DNA from: an uncultured Clostridia bacterium
GTDB lineage: Bacteria; Bacillota; Clostridia; Lachnospirales; Lachnospiraceae
Direction of reading: 5' to 3'
NCBI GenBank assembly: GCA_937896665.1
Contig: CALBNS010000079.1
Coordinates: 1 to 25,757 of the forward strand
DNA: 25,757 bases
In this document: positions 1 to 7,406 of the stretch, piece after piece
How the letters are laid out: every line of letters starts with the position of its first letter
Position numbering within the stretch: position 1 is the stretch's first letter
Program-made: the position numbers and the translations under genes
Notes under the pieces: model-generated
Told to the model about the DNA's origin: nothing
The model's input: the letters and a program-made list of their open reading frames with translations, nothing else
Databases searched by the model: none

Positions 1-173
1 TCGTTAAAAACGGCGCTTTAATTTTAAACTAGGGCGTCAGATTTGACGCTTACATTCAGAGCGTTATGGGACATAAGAACATCAAAACTACGATGGATGT
101 CTACGCAGAAGCTACCGAAGAAAAGAAGCAGGAAGTTATGCAGAGTTTATCTGCAAAGTGGAAGAACTTATAG
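1..173 (+). pseudogene. 3' remnant of a tyrosine recombinase/integrase
   Basis: The reading frame ending at the TAG at 171-173 gives IQSVMGHKNIKTTMDVYAEA followed by about 18 more residues. This is the C-terminus of Tn916/phage-type tyrosine recombinases, with the MGH box and the catalytic Tyr of the D-V-Y-A motif. Upstream the similarity decays: a TAG lies in frame at 30-32, and the preceding bases look like the usual T-R-F-C-E-N segment with substitutions and a shifted frame. This is therefore a broken integrase end, not an active gene. It probably marks one end of a former integrative element whose body lies outside the window. The gene's true 5' extent cannot be seen. Confidence 0.75.
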
Positions 174-390
174 AAAGGGCTCGCCACTCTGACCAACTGA
201 TTTTAGGAATGACAAATGAGTGACTATTTTGGGCAAAACCAATGTACCCACGTGTACCTTATAAGGATAAGTGGTAAATGACGTAATGGTACGGAATCGT
301 GACTGATAGTACTTAGTAGTACCGAGTATATATTTCAGTCATGAATTCTCGCTTTGATGCCATATGTTCAAGATTAATAAGAAGTCAAAG
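174..390. other. Non-coding flank of the integrase remnant
   Basis: No open frame with a credible start is visible. The stretch carries short repeated and inverted motifs: several GTAC/AGTAC units between 245 and 330, and GACTGA at 301-306 matched by TCAGTC further on near 340. Such clusters occur at the ends of integrative elements as recombinase arm or core sites, but no attachment-site pair can be defined from one end alone, so this assignment is only a suggestion. Confidence 0.3.
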
Positions 391-425
391 GGTGCTTCCG
401 AAGTGTTTCGGCAGCACCTTTTTGC
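391..425 (+). terminator. Rho-independent terminator
   Basis: The arms GGTGCTTCCGAA and TTTCGGCAGCACC pair around a short GTG-centred loop (with one mismatch/bulge near the middle) and are followed by five T residues. It is placed to end transcripts coming from the integrase side and isolates the sugar operon from upstream transcription. Confidence 0.75.
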
Positions 426-741
426 TGTACATGATAGGAAAGTGACACTCTCAGTATTTTTTTTGTTTTTCAAATCGTTATTAAGGTCATAATTTCTTTA
501 GTAATGTTGTTAAAAATGTAAAGTCTAAATTAAGATACAGCCACAAAAATAGAAGAGATTGATTTTGCAAGAGGAATAAAATGTGGATGATTTTTATAAA
601 AGTCGAATTTTGTTTTAATAAAAATGTATCAAATTATACAAAATAGGGGGCGTAAAACACGTTGAAGCTTTGTTTTTTTGTTTAAAATTACTATTTGTTA
701 GAGGAAAAACAATATATATAAAAAAAACAACAAAATAACAC
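426..741. other. AT-rich non-coding leader upstream of the sugar operon
   Basis: About 300 bases without a credible coding frame on either strand. It is strongly AT-rich with A and T tracts (for example around 455-475 and 715-735), which may act as UP-element-like or curved DNA before the promoter at 742. No riboswitch, tRNA or catabolite-response element of good quality was recognised. Confidence 0.4.
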
Positions 742-769
742 TTGAAATAAAGGTGTGAAATGATATATC
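742..769 (+). promoter_or_regulatory. Candidate sigma-A promoter of the transporter/GH112 operon
   Basis: TTGAAA at 742-747 and TATATC at 764-769 are separated by 16 bases, about 60 bases before the first gene. This is the best -35/-10 pair in the leader. The -10 lies inside the inverted repeat at 760-778, so a repressor or activator bound there could control it. Predicted from sequence only. Confidence 0.5.
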
Positions 770-778
770 CTATATCAT
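760..778. promoter_or_regulatory. Perfect inverted repeat, candidate operator
   Basis: ATGATATA-TCC-TATATCAT: two perfect 8-base arms with a 3-base centre, overlapping the predicted -10 element of the operon. The symmetry suits a dimeric DNA-binding protein. The neighbouring AraC-type regulators usually bind direct repeats, so the binding factor could be another protein. AT-richness raises the chance of coincidence. Confidence 0.45.
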
Positions 779-831
779 ATACCGAAAGGGGAGAGGAGTT
801 CTGCCCTTAACTAAGAAGGAGGAAAAAAGGT

Positions 832-2160
832 ATGAAATTGAAAAAGTTACTTTGTCTTGCTTTAGCAGGCGTAATGACACTTAGTGTTGCAGCTTGTGGT
901 GGCAAAGACAACAAAGACAACGCAGACAAAGATAGCAAAGTATTAAAAGTTGCAGCTATCGAGACAGCTTATGGTACAGATATGTGGAAAGAAATCTGTG
1001 CAGCATTTGAAAAAGCTAACAAAGGGGTAAAGGTTGAACTTACAATCGACAAAAACATTGAAGATGTAATTTCACCAGATATGAAAGCTGGTAACTACCC
1101 AGACGTTATCATGTGTGCAACAGGTCGTGAAAAAGCTATGACAGAAACATTTGTTAAGGACCAGAACTTAGTTGACTTAACAGACGTTTTATCTATGACG
1201 GTTCCAGGTGAAGACGTAAAAGTTGGAGACAAGATTGCTGCTGGTTTCACAGACAACACAACAACTAACCCATACGGTGATGGCAAAACATACTTAATGC
1301 CAATGTTCTACAGCCCATGTGGATTATTCTACAATGCAGGTCTTTTTGCTGAAAAAGGCTGGACAGTTCCAACAACTTGGGATGAAATGTGGGCATTAGG
1401 CGACAAAGCTAAAGCTGAAGGTATTGCATTATTTACATATCCAACAGCTGGTTACTTTGATGCTTTCTTATATGCTTTAATGCATGAAGCATTTGGTGAC
1501 AAATTTGATCAGGCTGTATCATTTGCTGAAGGTATCTGGAATACACCAGAAGCAGAACAAATCTTTGCAATCCTTGACAAATTAGCTGACTACACAGAAG
1601 CTACAACACCAGCTAATGCAAACGACGACAACTTCCAGAAAAACCAACAGTTAGTATTAGACAACAAAGCATTATTTATGCCAAACGGTAACTGGGTAAT
1701 CGGCGAAATGGCTGAGGCTCCACGTGCTGAAGGTTTTGAATGGGGATTCACAGCTCTTCCAGCTGTAACAGCAGGCGGAGAAAGAGCTTCATTTGCTTGG
1801 TTCGAACAAATCTGGATGCCATCAGGCGCAGCTAACCAAGAACTTGGAAAACAATTCCTTGCTTACTTATACTCAGATGAAGCAGCAGAAATCTTTGCAG
1901 CTAAAGGTGCTATTCAACCAATTACAGGTTTAGCAGACAAATTAGAAGGTGATAGCAAGATTTACTACAGCATTTATGATACAGGTGCAACAGGAGTATT
2001 GAATGGCTTTGCAGCTACAAGAGCGGTTGAAGGGAAATCAATAGCAGAAACATTCTTTAACCCAATTAACTCTCTTGTAACAGGAGACAAGACAATCGAA
2101 GATTGGAAAGCACAGATTATTGCAGATAATGACATTTTCAGAGGAGCTCTTATCAAATAA
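832..2160 (+). CDS. Sugar ABC transporter substrate-binding lipoprotein (probable galacto-N-biose/lacto-N-biose binder)
   Basis: 442 residues, family 1 extracellular solute-binding protein. It captures an oligosaccharide outside the membrane and delivers it to the two permeases that follow. A lipoprotein signal is plain: a basic start, a hydrophobic core, and lipobox L-S-V-A-A-C with the lipidated Cys at residue 22, followed by a Lys/Asp-rich linker. The start is supported by AAGGAGG about 11 bases upstream. The body has the usual family 1 length and aromatic-rich segments (for example F-Y-S-P-C-G-L-F-Y-N near residue 160) that could stack on sugar rings. The substrate cannot be read from the sequence; galacto-N-biose is inferred from the GH112, NahK and GH101 genes in the same region. 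It resembles the functional slot of GltA in bifidobacterial lnp clusters. Confidence 0.88.
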   Translation: MKLKKLLCLALAGVMTLSVAACGGKDNKDNADKDSKVLKVAAIETAYGTDMWKEICAAFEKANKGVKVELTIDKNIEDVISPDMKAGNYPDVIMCATGREKAMTETFVKDQNLVDLTDVLSMTVPGEDVKVGDKIAAGFTDNTTTNPYGDGKTYLMPMFYSPCGLFYNAGLFAEKGWTVPTTWDEMWALGDKAKAEGIALFTYPTAGYFDAFLYALMHEAFGDKFDQAVSFAEGIWNTPEAEQIFAILDKLADYTEATTPANANDDNFQKNQQLVLDNKALFMPNGNWVIGEMAEAPRAEGFEWGFTALPAVTAGGERASFAWFEQIWMPSGAANQELGKQFLAYLYSDEAAEIFAAKGAIQPITGLADKLEGDSKIYYSIYDTGATGVLNGFAATRAVEGKSIAETFFNPINSLVTGDKTIEDWKAQIIADNDIFRGALIK

Positions 2161-2201
2161 TTGAATGATTATTATCAGTGCTTATGATGGCGTGAGAAAA
2201 T

Positions 2202-2237
2202 AAAGACTGGTGCTTCATTGGCACCAGTCTTTTATAA
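2202..2237 (+). terminator. Intercistronic hairpin, likely attenuating terminator
   Basis: A perfect 12-base stem, AAAGACTGGTGC / GCACCAGTCTTT, with a 7-base loop and a short U run (CUUUUAU) lies between the binding-protein gene and the first permease gene. The short U run suggests partial termination. Such elements are known in sugar ABC operons, where they keep the binding-protein transcript more abundant than the permease part and protect its 3' end. Confidence 0.7.
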
Positions 2238-2267
2238 GTAAAGTGTATTTAGATTGGAGATGAGCCA

Positions 2268-3161
2268 ATGCGAAAAGAAAAAGGTAAAGGGAGATTCATA
2301 TTCTGTTGTGTGGCTCCTGCTATTATTTTATTTATCATTTTTATGATTTATCCTACTATCAACGTATTTCGTATGTCCATGTATAAATGGGGCGGATATA
2401 CTGTAGACAAGACATTTGTAGGATTTAACAACTTTAAGATATTATTCCAAAGTGAAAAATTCTTTAAGACGTTCCAAAATTCAATATTACTGATTGTAAT
2501 CGTTACAATCGTCACTTTTGCACTTGCACTTGTTTTTGCGGCAATTTTGACAAGAGAAAAACTTAAAGGACAGAATTTCTTTAGAATTATATTCTATATT
2601 CCTAACATTTTATCAGTAGTTGTAATCAGTGCAATTTTCTCTGCAATTTATGATCCTAACCAAGGACTTTTGAATTCAATTTTGGGAATTTTCAGAGGTG
2701 ATGCAGAAGTACCAATTCTTTGGCTGGGTGATCAGAAGTTGGTTATATGGAGTATCATTATTGCAATGATCTGGCAGGCAATCGGTTATTATATGGTTAT
2801 GTATATGGCAAGTATGGCAAATGTGCCGTTAAGCCTTTATGAGTCGGCAAGTTTGGAAGGCGCAGGCAAAATTAAGCAATTCTTTTCTATTACGTTACCA
2901 TTGATTTGGACAAATATTAGAACGACATTAACATTCTTTATTATCAGTACAATTAACATGAGTTTCCTTTTCGTAAAAGCGATGACAGGAGGAGGACCGG
3001 ACGGAGCTTCAGAAGTATTCTTAAGTTATATGTATAAAGAAGCTTATACGAACTCTTCGTATGGTTATGGTATGGCAATCGGTTCTGTAGTATTTATCTT
3101 CTCATTTGCGTTAGCCGGAATCTTGAACATGGTTACTAAACGTGAAGAGATTGAGTTCTAG
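2268..3161 (+). CDS. Sugar ABC transporter permease (MalF-like)
   Basis: 297 residues with about six membrane helices (roughly 10-33, 70-95, 105-127, 160-182, 213-235, 265-288). The cytoplasmic coupling EAA loop is visible as E-S-A-S-L-E-G-A-G followed by F-F-S-I-T-L-P, which docks to the ATPase subunit. It forms the transmembrane channel together with the next permease. The start ATG follows a GGAG-type site about 10 bases upstream. The gene sits 15 bases before the second permease and downstream of the intercistronic hairpin. The family is the binding-protein-dependent transport inner-membrane component; substrate specificity comes from the binding protein. Confidence 0.9.
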   Translation: MRKEKGKGRFIFCCVAPAIILFIIFMIYPTINVFRMSMYKWGGYTVDKTFVGFNNFKILFQSEKFFKTFQNSILLIVIVTIVTFALALVFAAILTREKLKGQNFFRIIFYIPNILSVVVISAIFSAIYDPNQGLLNSILGIFRGDAEVPILWLGDQKLVIWSIIIAMIWQAIGYYMVMYMASMANVPLSLYESASLEGAGKIKQFFSITLPLIWTNIRTTLTFFIISTINMSFLFVKAMTGGGPDGASEVFLSYMYKEAYTNSSYGYGMAIGSVVFIFSFALAGILNMVTKREEIEF

Positions 3162-3176
3162 AAGGAGGTAGAGAAA

Positions 3177-4070
3177 ATGAGTAAGAAAAATAAAGGACCA
3201 ATTAGAGAGACATCTAGTCTTAGTAAATTATTTATTTATCTTCCATTGATTTTTTTAATGGTAACAATCATTGTGCCGGTGTTCTGGGTATTTATGGCAT
3301 CTATTAAAGAAAACTCAGAGTTTTACAGAAATCCATGGGCACTTCCGGCAGGGGTACATTTACAGAATTTTGTAGATGCATGGCAAAGTGCAGAGATGGG
3401 CTCATTTATGCTGAATACAGTAATTGTTACAGTGATTGCACTTGCACTTTTGATTGTTATTTCGTTGCCGGCATCTTATGTATTGGCAAGATTTAAATTC
3501 GTTGGAAGTAAATTCTGGAACCTTTTGATTATGGCTGGTTTATTTATCAACGTAAACTATATTGTAGTGCCAATCTTCTTGATGTTAAGTGATGGAGATA
3601 CTTTCTTAAGAAAGACAATAGGACACCCATTTTTCCTGAATAACATATTTATGTTGGCTGTAGTATACGCTGCAACTGCACTTCCGTTTACAATTTACTT
3701 ATTGTCAGGCTACTTCAAGACTCTTGCAAAAGACTATGAGGAAGCTGCTTATGTAGATGGTGCCGGATATTTCAGAACAATGGTACAGGTTATCATCCCA
3801 ATGGCAAAACCAAGTATTGTAACAGTGCTTCTGTTCAACTTCCTTTCATTCTGGAATGAGTACATCATTTCAATGACATTGTTGACAAAACCAGAATTAA
3901 AGACTTTACCTGTAGGTTTGATGAACCTTATGGCAGCACAGAAATCAGCAGTTCAATATGGTCGTATGTATGCAGGTCTTGTAATTGTAATGCTTCCAGT
4001 ATTATTCTTCTATATGTGTGTACAAAAGCAACTGACAGAAGGTATGACTGTTGGTGGTTTGAAAGGTTAA
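3177..4070 (+). CDS. Sugar ABC transporter permease (MalG-like)
   Basis: 297 residues, six predicted helices, with the EAA loop E-E-A-A-Y-V-D-G-A-G-Y and I-I-P-M-A-K-P in the C-terminal half, typical of the MalG partner. The C-terminus ends in Q-L-T-E-G-M-T-V-G-G-L-K-G, the characteristic tail of MalG-type proteins, which contacts the ATPase. It is preceded by a strong AAGGAGGT site. It forms the import channel with the upstream permease. No ATP-binding subunit is encoded in this window, so a shared MsmX/UgpC-type ATPase elsewhere probably powers it (inference). Confidence 0.92.
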   Translation: MSKKNKGPIRETSSLSKLFIYLPLIFLMVTIIVPVFWVFMASIKENSEFYRNPWALPAGVHLQNFVDAWQSAEMGSFMLNTVIVTVIALALLIVISLPASYVLARFKFVGSKFWNLLIMAGLFINVNYIVVPIFLMLSDGDTFLRKTIGHPFFLNNIFMLAVVYAATALPFTIYLLSGYFKTLAKDYEEAAYVDGAGYFRTMVQVIIPMAKPSIVTVLLFNFLSFWNEYIISMTLLTKPELKTLPVGLMNLMAAQKSAVQYGRMYAGLVIVMLPVLFFYMCVQKQLTEGMTVGGLKG

Positions 4071-4082
4071 GGAGGATATATC

Positions 4083-4262
4083 ATGAACGAAAATACAAAG
4101 AAAATATTAGTTGGTATTATTGTTGCTATTGTGTTCGTTGTATGTCTTGCGCTGGTTATTATTGGACAAAAAAATATTGGACCACAAGGACTTGCTATGG
4201 AGATGGTTGGGCTTGCAGGGTTGATTTTCCTGCTTTGGTTATATAACAGACAGTACAAATAA
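4083..4262 (+). CDS. Small two-helix membrane protein of sugar ABC operons (DUF6903-like)
   Basis: A 59-residue frame, ATG at 4083 to TAA at 4260-4262, directly preceded by AAGGAGGA at an ideal distance and lying between the second permease and the GH112 gene, 12 bases after the permease stop. The protein has a short basic N-terminus (MNENTKK), a hydrophobic helix at about 8-28, a short loop with Q-K-N-I-G-P-Q-G, a second helix at about 36-54 and the tail Y-N-R-Q-Y-K. I recall this pattern as the small DUF6903-type family found after ABC sugar permeases in Lachnospiraceae, but I cannot verify the family number here. Function is unknown; an accessory or stabilising subunit of the permease pair is a reasonable guess. 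The site, position and composition make it very likely a real gene. Confidence 0.82.
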   Translation: MNENTKKILVGIIVAIVFVVCLALVIIGQKNIGPQGLAMEMVGLAGLIFLLWLYNRQYK

Positions 4263-4298
4263 GAATTAGACAGTAACAAAGAAAGGAGAACCGCTTTT

Positions 4299-6467
4299 AT
4301 GTGCAATGAAAAAGCAAAAGGTAGAGTAACAATCCCTACAAACTTAGACGTTGTCCCAGAGACAATTGAAATCTTAAAACGTTGGGGAGCTGACGCTATC
4401 CGTGACTGTGATGGAACAGAATTTCCAGAAGAGTTAACAAAAGTGGGGGCAAAAATTTACTCAACATATTACACAACAAGAAAAGATAACGTTTGGGCAA
4501 AGGCTAATCCAGATGAAGTACAACAATGTTACATCATGACAGGATTCCATACTGCTACAGAAAACGAATTAGCTATTCCATTAATGAAAGGTATCGCTGA
4601 TGAATTAATGCAAGTTAATACAAGAGATGATATCAAACGTTGGTGGGAGGTTGTTGACCGTTCAACAGGAGAAGTTGTTCCGGTTGAAAAGTGGGAATAC
4701 AACGAAGAAACGGGTTGCGTAGTAATTAAAGACGCAGCGACTTTCCATGAATATACAGTAGCTTTCTTGGCTTACTTAATCTGGGATCCAGTACATATGT
4801 ACAATGCCGTAACAAATGATTGGAAAGACTTTGAACATCAAATTACATTCGACGTTCGTCAACCAAAAACACACGAATATACAATGAAACGTCTTCGCAA
4901 ATTCTGTGAAGATCACCCATATGTAAACGTTATTCGTTATACAACATTCTTCCATCAATTTACATTAGTATTTGATGAACTTAAGAGAGAAAAATATGTA
5001 GACTGGTACGGATACTCAGCATCTGTGAGTCCATACATCTTAGAACAATTTGAAAAAGAAGTTGGATACAAATTCCGTCCAGAATATATCGTAGACCAAG
5101 GTTACCACAACAACCAATACCGTGTACCTAGCAAAGAATTCAAAGACTTCCAAGCTTTCCAAAGAAGGGAAGTTGCTGCTTTAGCTAAAGAAATGGTAGA
5201 CATTACACATGAATGTGGTAAGGAAGCTATGATGTTTTTAGGAGATCACTGGATTGGAACGGAACCATTTATGGAAGAATTTGCTTCAATCGGTTTAGAT
5301 GCAGTGGTAGGTTCAGTAGGCAACGGTTCAACATTACGTTTAATCTCTGATATTGAAGGTGTTGAATACAGAGAGGGCAGATTCTTACCATACTTCTTTC
5401 CAGATACATTCCATGAAGGTGGAGACCCTGTGAAAGAAGCAAAAGAAAACTGGGTAACTGCTAGACGTGCGATTCTTAGAAAACCAATCGACAGAATCGG
5501 ATACGGTGGATACTTAAAGTTAGCTTTAGATTTCCCGGAATTCATTGATTATGTTGAATCTGTATGTGATGAATTCCGCGAATTATATGAAAACGCAAAA
5601 GGAACAACTCCTCACTGCGTGAAGAAAGTAGCCGTATTAAATGCTTGGGGTAAAATCAGAAAATGGGGATGCCACATGGTTCACCATGCTTTATATCAAA
5701 AACAAAACTACAGCTACGCTGGTATCATCGAAACATTAAGTGGTGCTCCATTTGATGTGGAATTCATTTCATTTGATGATATCTTAGCAGACAAATCTAT
5801 CTTAGACGACATCGATGTTATCATCAATGTTGGTGATGCTGACACAGCTCACACAGGTGGATATATATGGGAAAACCCAGACGTTGTTGCAACAATCCGT
5901 GAATTCGTATACAACGGTGGTGGATTCATCGGTGTTGGTGAACCTTCAGGACATCAATACCAAGGACATTTCTTACAACTTGCCAGCATGTTAGGTGTAG
6001 AAAAAGAAACTGGCTTCACATTAAACTACGACAAATACAACTGGGGAGAAAACCCAAATCACTTTATCTTAGCTGATACTACAAAACCAGTAGATTTTGG
6101 TGAAGGTAAGAAGAGCATCTTTGCTTACGAAGGAACTGACATCTTAGTTCAAAGAGATAAAGAAGTTCAGATGGCTGTTAACGAATTTGGTAAAGGACGT
6201 TGTGTATATATCAGCGGTCTTCCATACAGCTTCGAAAACAGCAGAATTTTATACCGTTCAGTAATTTGGTCATCACATGACGAAGAAAACTTAAATAAAT
6301 GGTATAGCACTAACTTCAACGTTGAAGTTCATGCTTATGTTGCTAATGGTAAATACTGCGTTGTTAACAACACATATGAACCACAAAGCACAACAGTATA
6401 CAAGGGTGACGGAACAAGCTTTGACTTAGATCTTAAAGCTAATGAAATCATCTGGTATGAAATTTAA
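4299..6467 (+). CDS. lnpA: GH112 1,3-beta-galactosyl-N-acetylhexosamine phosphorylase (galacto-N-biose/lacto-N-biose phosphorylase)
   Basis: 722 residues, the normal length for GH112. It cleaves Gal-beta-1,3-GalNAc or Gal-beta-1,3-GlcNAc with inorganic phosphate to give Gal-1-P and the free N-acetylhexosamine, in the cytoplasm (no signal peptide). Family blocks that I recognise from the Bifidobacterium enzyme include W-G-A-D-A-I-R-D near residue 30, W-E-V-V-D-R-S-T-G-E-V-V near 115, A-F-L-A-Y-L-I-W-D-P near 165, F-L-G-D-H-W-I-G-T-E-P with Asp316, and G-R-F-L-P-Y-F-F-P-D-T-F-H-E-G. Asp316 probably corresponds to the general acid reported as Asp313 in B. longum. A C-terminal glutamine-amidotransferase-like region includes G-V-G-E-P-S-G. 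The ribosome site is AAAGGAG. GH112 also contains galactosyl-rhamnose phosphorylases, but the NahK and GH101 neighbours favour galacto-N-biose. Confidence 0.93.
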   Translation: MCNEKAKGRVTIPTNLDVVPETIEILKRWGADAIRDCDGTEFPEELTKVGAKIYSTYYTTRKDNVWAKANPDEVQQCYIMTGFHTATENELAIPLMKGIADELMQVNTRDDIKRWWEVVDRSTGEVVPVEKWEYNEETGCVVIKDAATFHEYTVAFLAYLIWDPVHMYNAVTNDWKDFEHQITFDVRQPKTHEYTMKRLRKFCEDHPYVNVIRYTTFFHQFTLVFDELKREKYVDWYGYSASVSPYILEQFEKEVGYKFRPEYIVDQGYHNNQYRVPSKEFKDFQAFQRREVAALAKEMVDITHECGKEAMMFLGDHWIGTEPFMEEFASIGLDAVVGSVGNGSTLRLISDIEGVEYREGRFLPYFFPDTFHEGGDPVKEAKENWVTARRAILRKPIDRIGYGGYLKLALDFPEFIDYVESVCDEFRELYENAKGTTPHCVKKVAVLNAWGKIRKWGCHMVHHALYQKQNYSYAGIIETLSGAPFDVEFISFDDILADKSILDDIDVIINVGDADTAHTGGYIWENPDVVATIREFVYNGGGFIGVGEPSGHQYQGHFLQLASMLGVEKETGFTLNYDKYNWGENPNHFILADTTKPVDFGEGKKSIFAYEGTDILVQRDKEVQMAVNEFGKGRCVYISGLPYSFENSRILYRSVIWSSHDEENLNKWYSTNFNVEVHAYVANGKYCVVNNTYEPQSTTVYKGDGTSFDLDLKANEIIWYEI

Positions 6468-6500
6468 GAATTTCGGAAAAAAAGATAAAGAAATACAGAT

Positions 6501-6537
6501 GGGTGTATGATTTTTAAATCATACACCCGTTTTTTTA
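6501..6537. terminator. Terminator, probably bidirectional
   Basis: GGGTGTATGATTT / AAATCATACACCC forms a perfect stem of 11-13 pairs followed by a run of seven T residues on the plus strand, ending the transporter/GH112 operon. It overlaps the stop codon of the convergent AraC-type gene. On the minus strand the hairpin is followed by a moderately U-rich tract, so it may serve both transcripts. Confidence 0.88.
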
Positions 6538-7368
6538 TGATAATTTTGATTTGCGATATTGAATTGGCGACATACCCGTCTCTTTCTTGAAGATCTGTGA
6601 GAAATATGACTGCGAAGAAAAGCCTGTTGTATTTGCAATTTTGGCAACAGAATAATTCGTATTTTCTAACAGATGCTTGGACTCAGTAATTCGTCTTTCT
6701 ATCAGGTAATTAATCGGTGAGATGCCCTTGTATTCCTTAAAAGAATGCACTAGATAATATTTATTCAAATAAGTGAGGTCGCTTAGAGTCTGGAGTGTAA
6801 TATCTTCTGTAAAATGTTCATTAATATATTGCTCAATAAAACGACATTCTTTTGTGATTTTCTTTACAGGGGTCGCAGAAACAGTATTTTTAGTATTACG
6901 TACTAAGGTTAGAATCATAGATTCTAAAAGATGCTGGCATATTGTCTCATGATATTCCTGTTTCCCTTGTGCCTCATCAAGGAGAAGCTTTAAATATGGG
7001 AAAAGTTCCTCCCGATTATCGCGAAGGTTATTCAGACTGTAGTCGTAGTAATGTTCAAGATTCTCATCTTTAAATTGAAGACCACTTATGCCGAGCACAA
7101 TATACTCCAGAGATTTCCCGGCAAGTCCGAGCTCCGTGTGCGTAACGTTCGGATTAATGATAATTAAATCATCCCTTTTTACGGTAAAAGTCTTATCTTC
7201 TACCTTAAAAGAGCAGTTTCCATTTATAATATAGAACAATTCTGCAAAATGATGCGTGTGTAGTATACTGTTCCAGTCTTTCCCATAATTTGAATAAGAT
7301 ACATACAATAAACGGATGTTCAGTTCCTCTAAGGGAGGTGAGTCTAGATTATAGCATTGTGTACTCAA
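6535..7368 (-). CDS. AraC-family transcriptional regulator (cupin plus HTH), downstream copy
   Basis: 277 residues. The N-terminal half is a cupin-type sensor fold (H-T-H-H-F-A-E-L-F-Y near residues 37-46, then P-N-V-T-H-T). The C-terminal 100 residues contain the paired AraC helix-turn-helix motifs, ending in the signature G-F-S-S-Q-S-Y-F-S-Q-I-F-K-K-E-T-G-M-S-P. The predicted start is a TTG preceded by AAAGGA at good spacing; the nearby upstream ATG is out of frame and stops after three codons, so TTG is the better choice. It lies 38 bases after the other AraC gene and is probably co-transcribed with it. A role in sensing galacto-N-biose or a pathway intermediate and activating the flanking operons is inferred from position only. 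Confidence 0.9.
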   Translation of the reverse strand: MSTQCYNLDSPPLEELNIRLLYVSYSNYGKDWNSILHTHHFAELFYIINGNCSFKVEDKTFTVKRDDLIIINPNVTHTELGLAGKSLEYIVLGISGLQFKDENLEHYYDYSLNNLRDNREELFPYLKLLLDEAQGKQEYHETICQHLLESMILTLVRNTKNTVSATPVKKITKECRFIEQYINEHFTEDITLQTLSDLTYLNKYYLVHSFKEYKGISPINYLIERRITESKHLLENTNYSVAKIANTTGFSSQSYFSQIFKKETGMSPIQYRKSKLS

Positions 7369-7406
7369 AGTCTCATGTCCTTTCTATAAAAGTGAGTCAT
7401 TATAAT

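Noticed and set aside
640..665. Catabolite-response (cre) site in the operon leader
   Set aside because: GTAAAACACGTTGAA has only partial symmetry and poor agreement with the cre consensus.
4067..4306. Minus-strand frame across the small membrane protein gene
   Set aside because: It has no good ribosome site and is the antisense shadow of the 59-residue gene, which has strong start signals.
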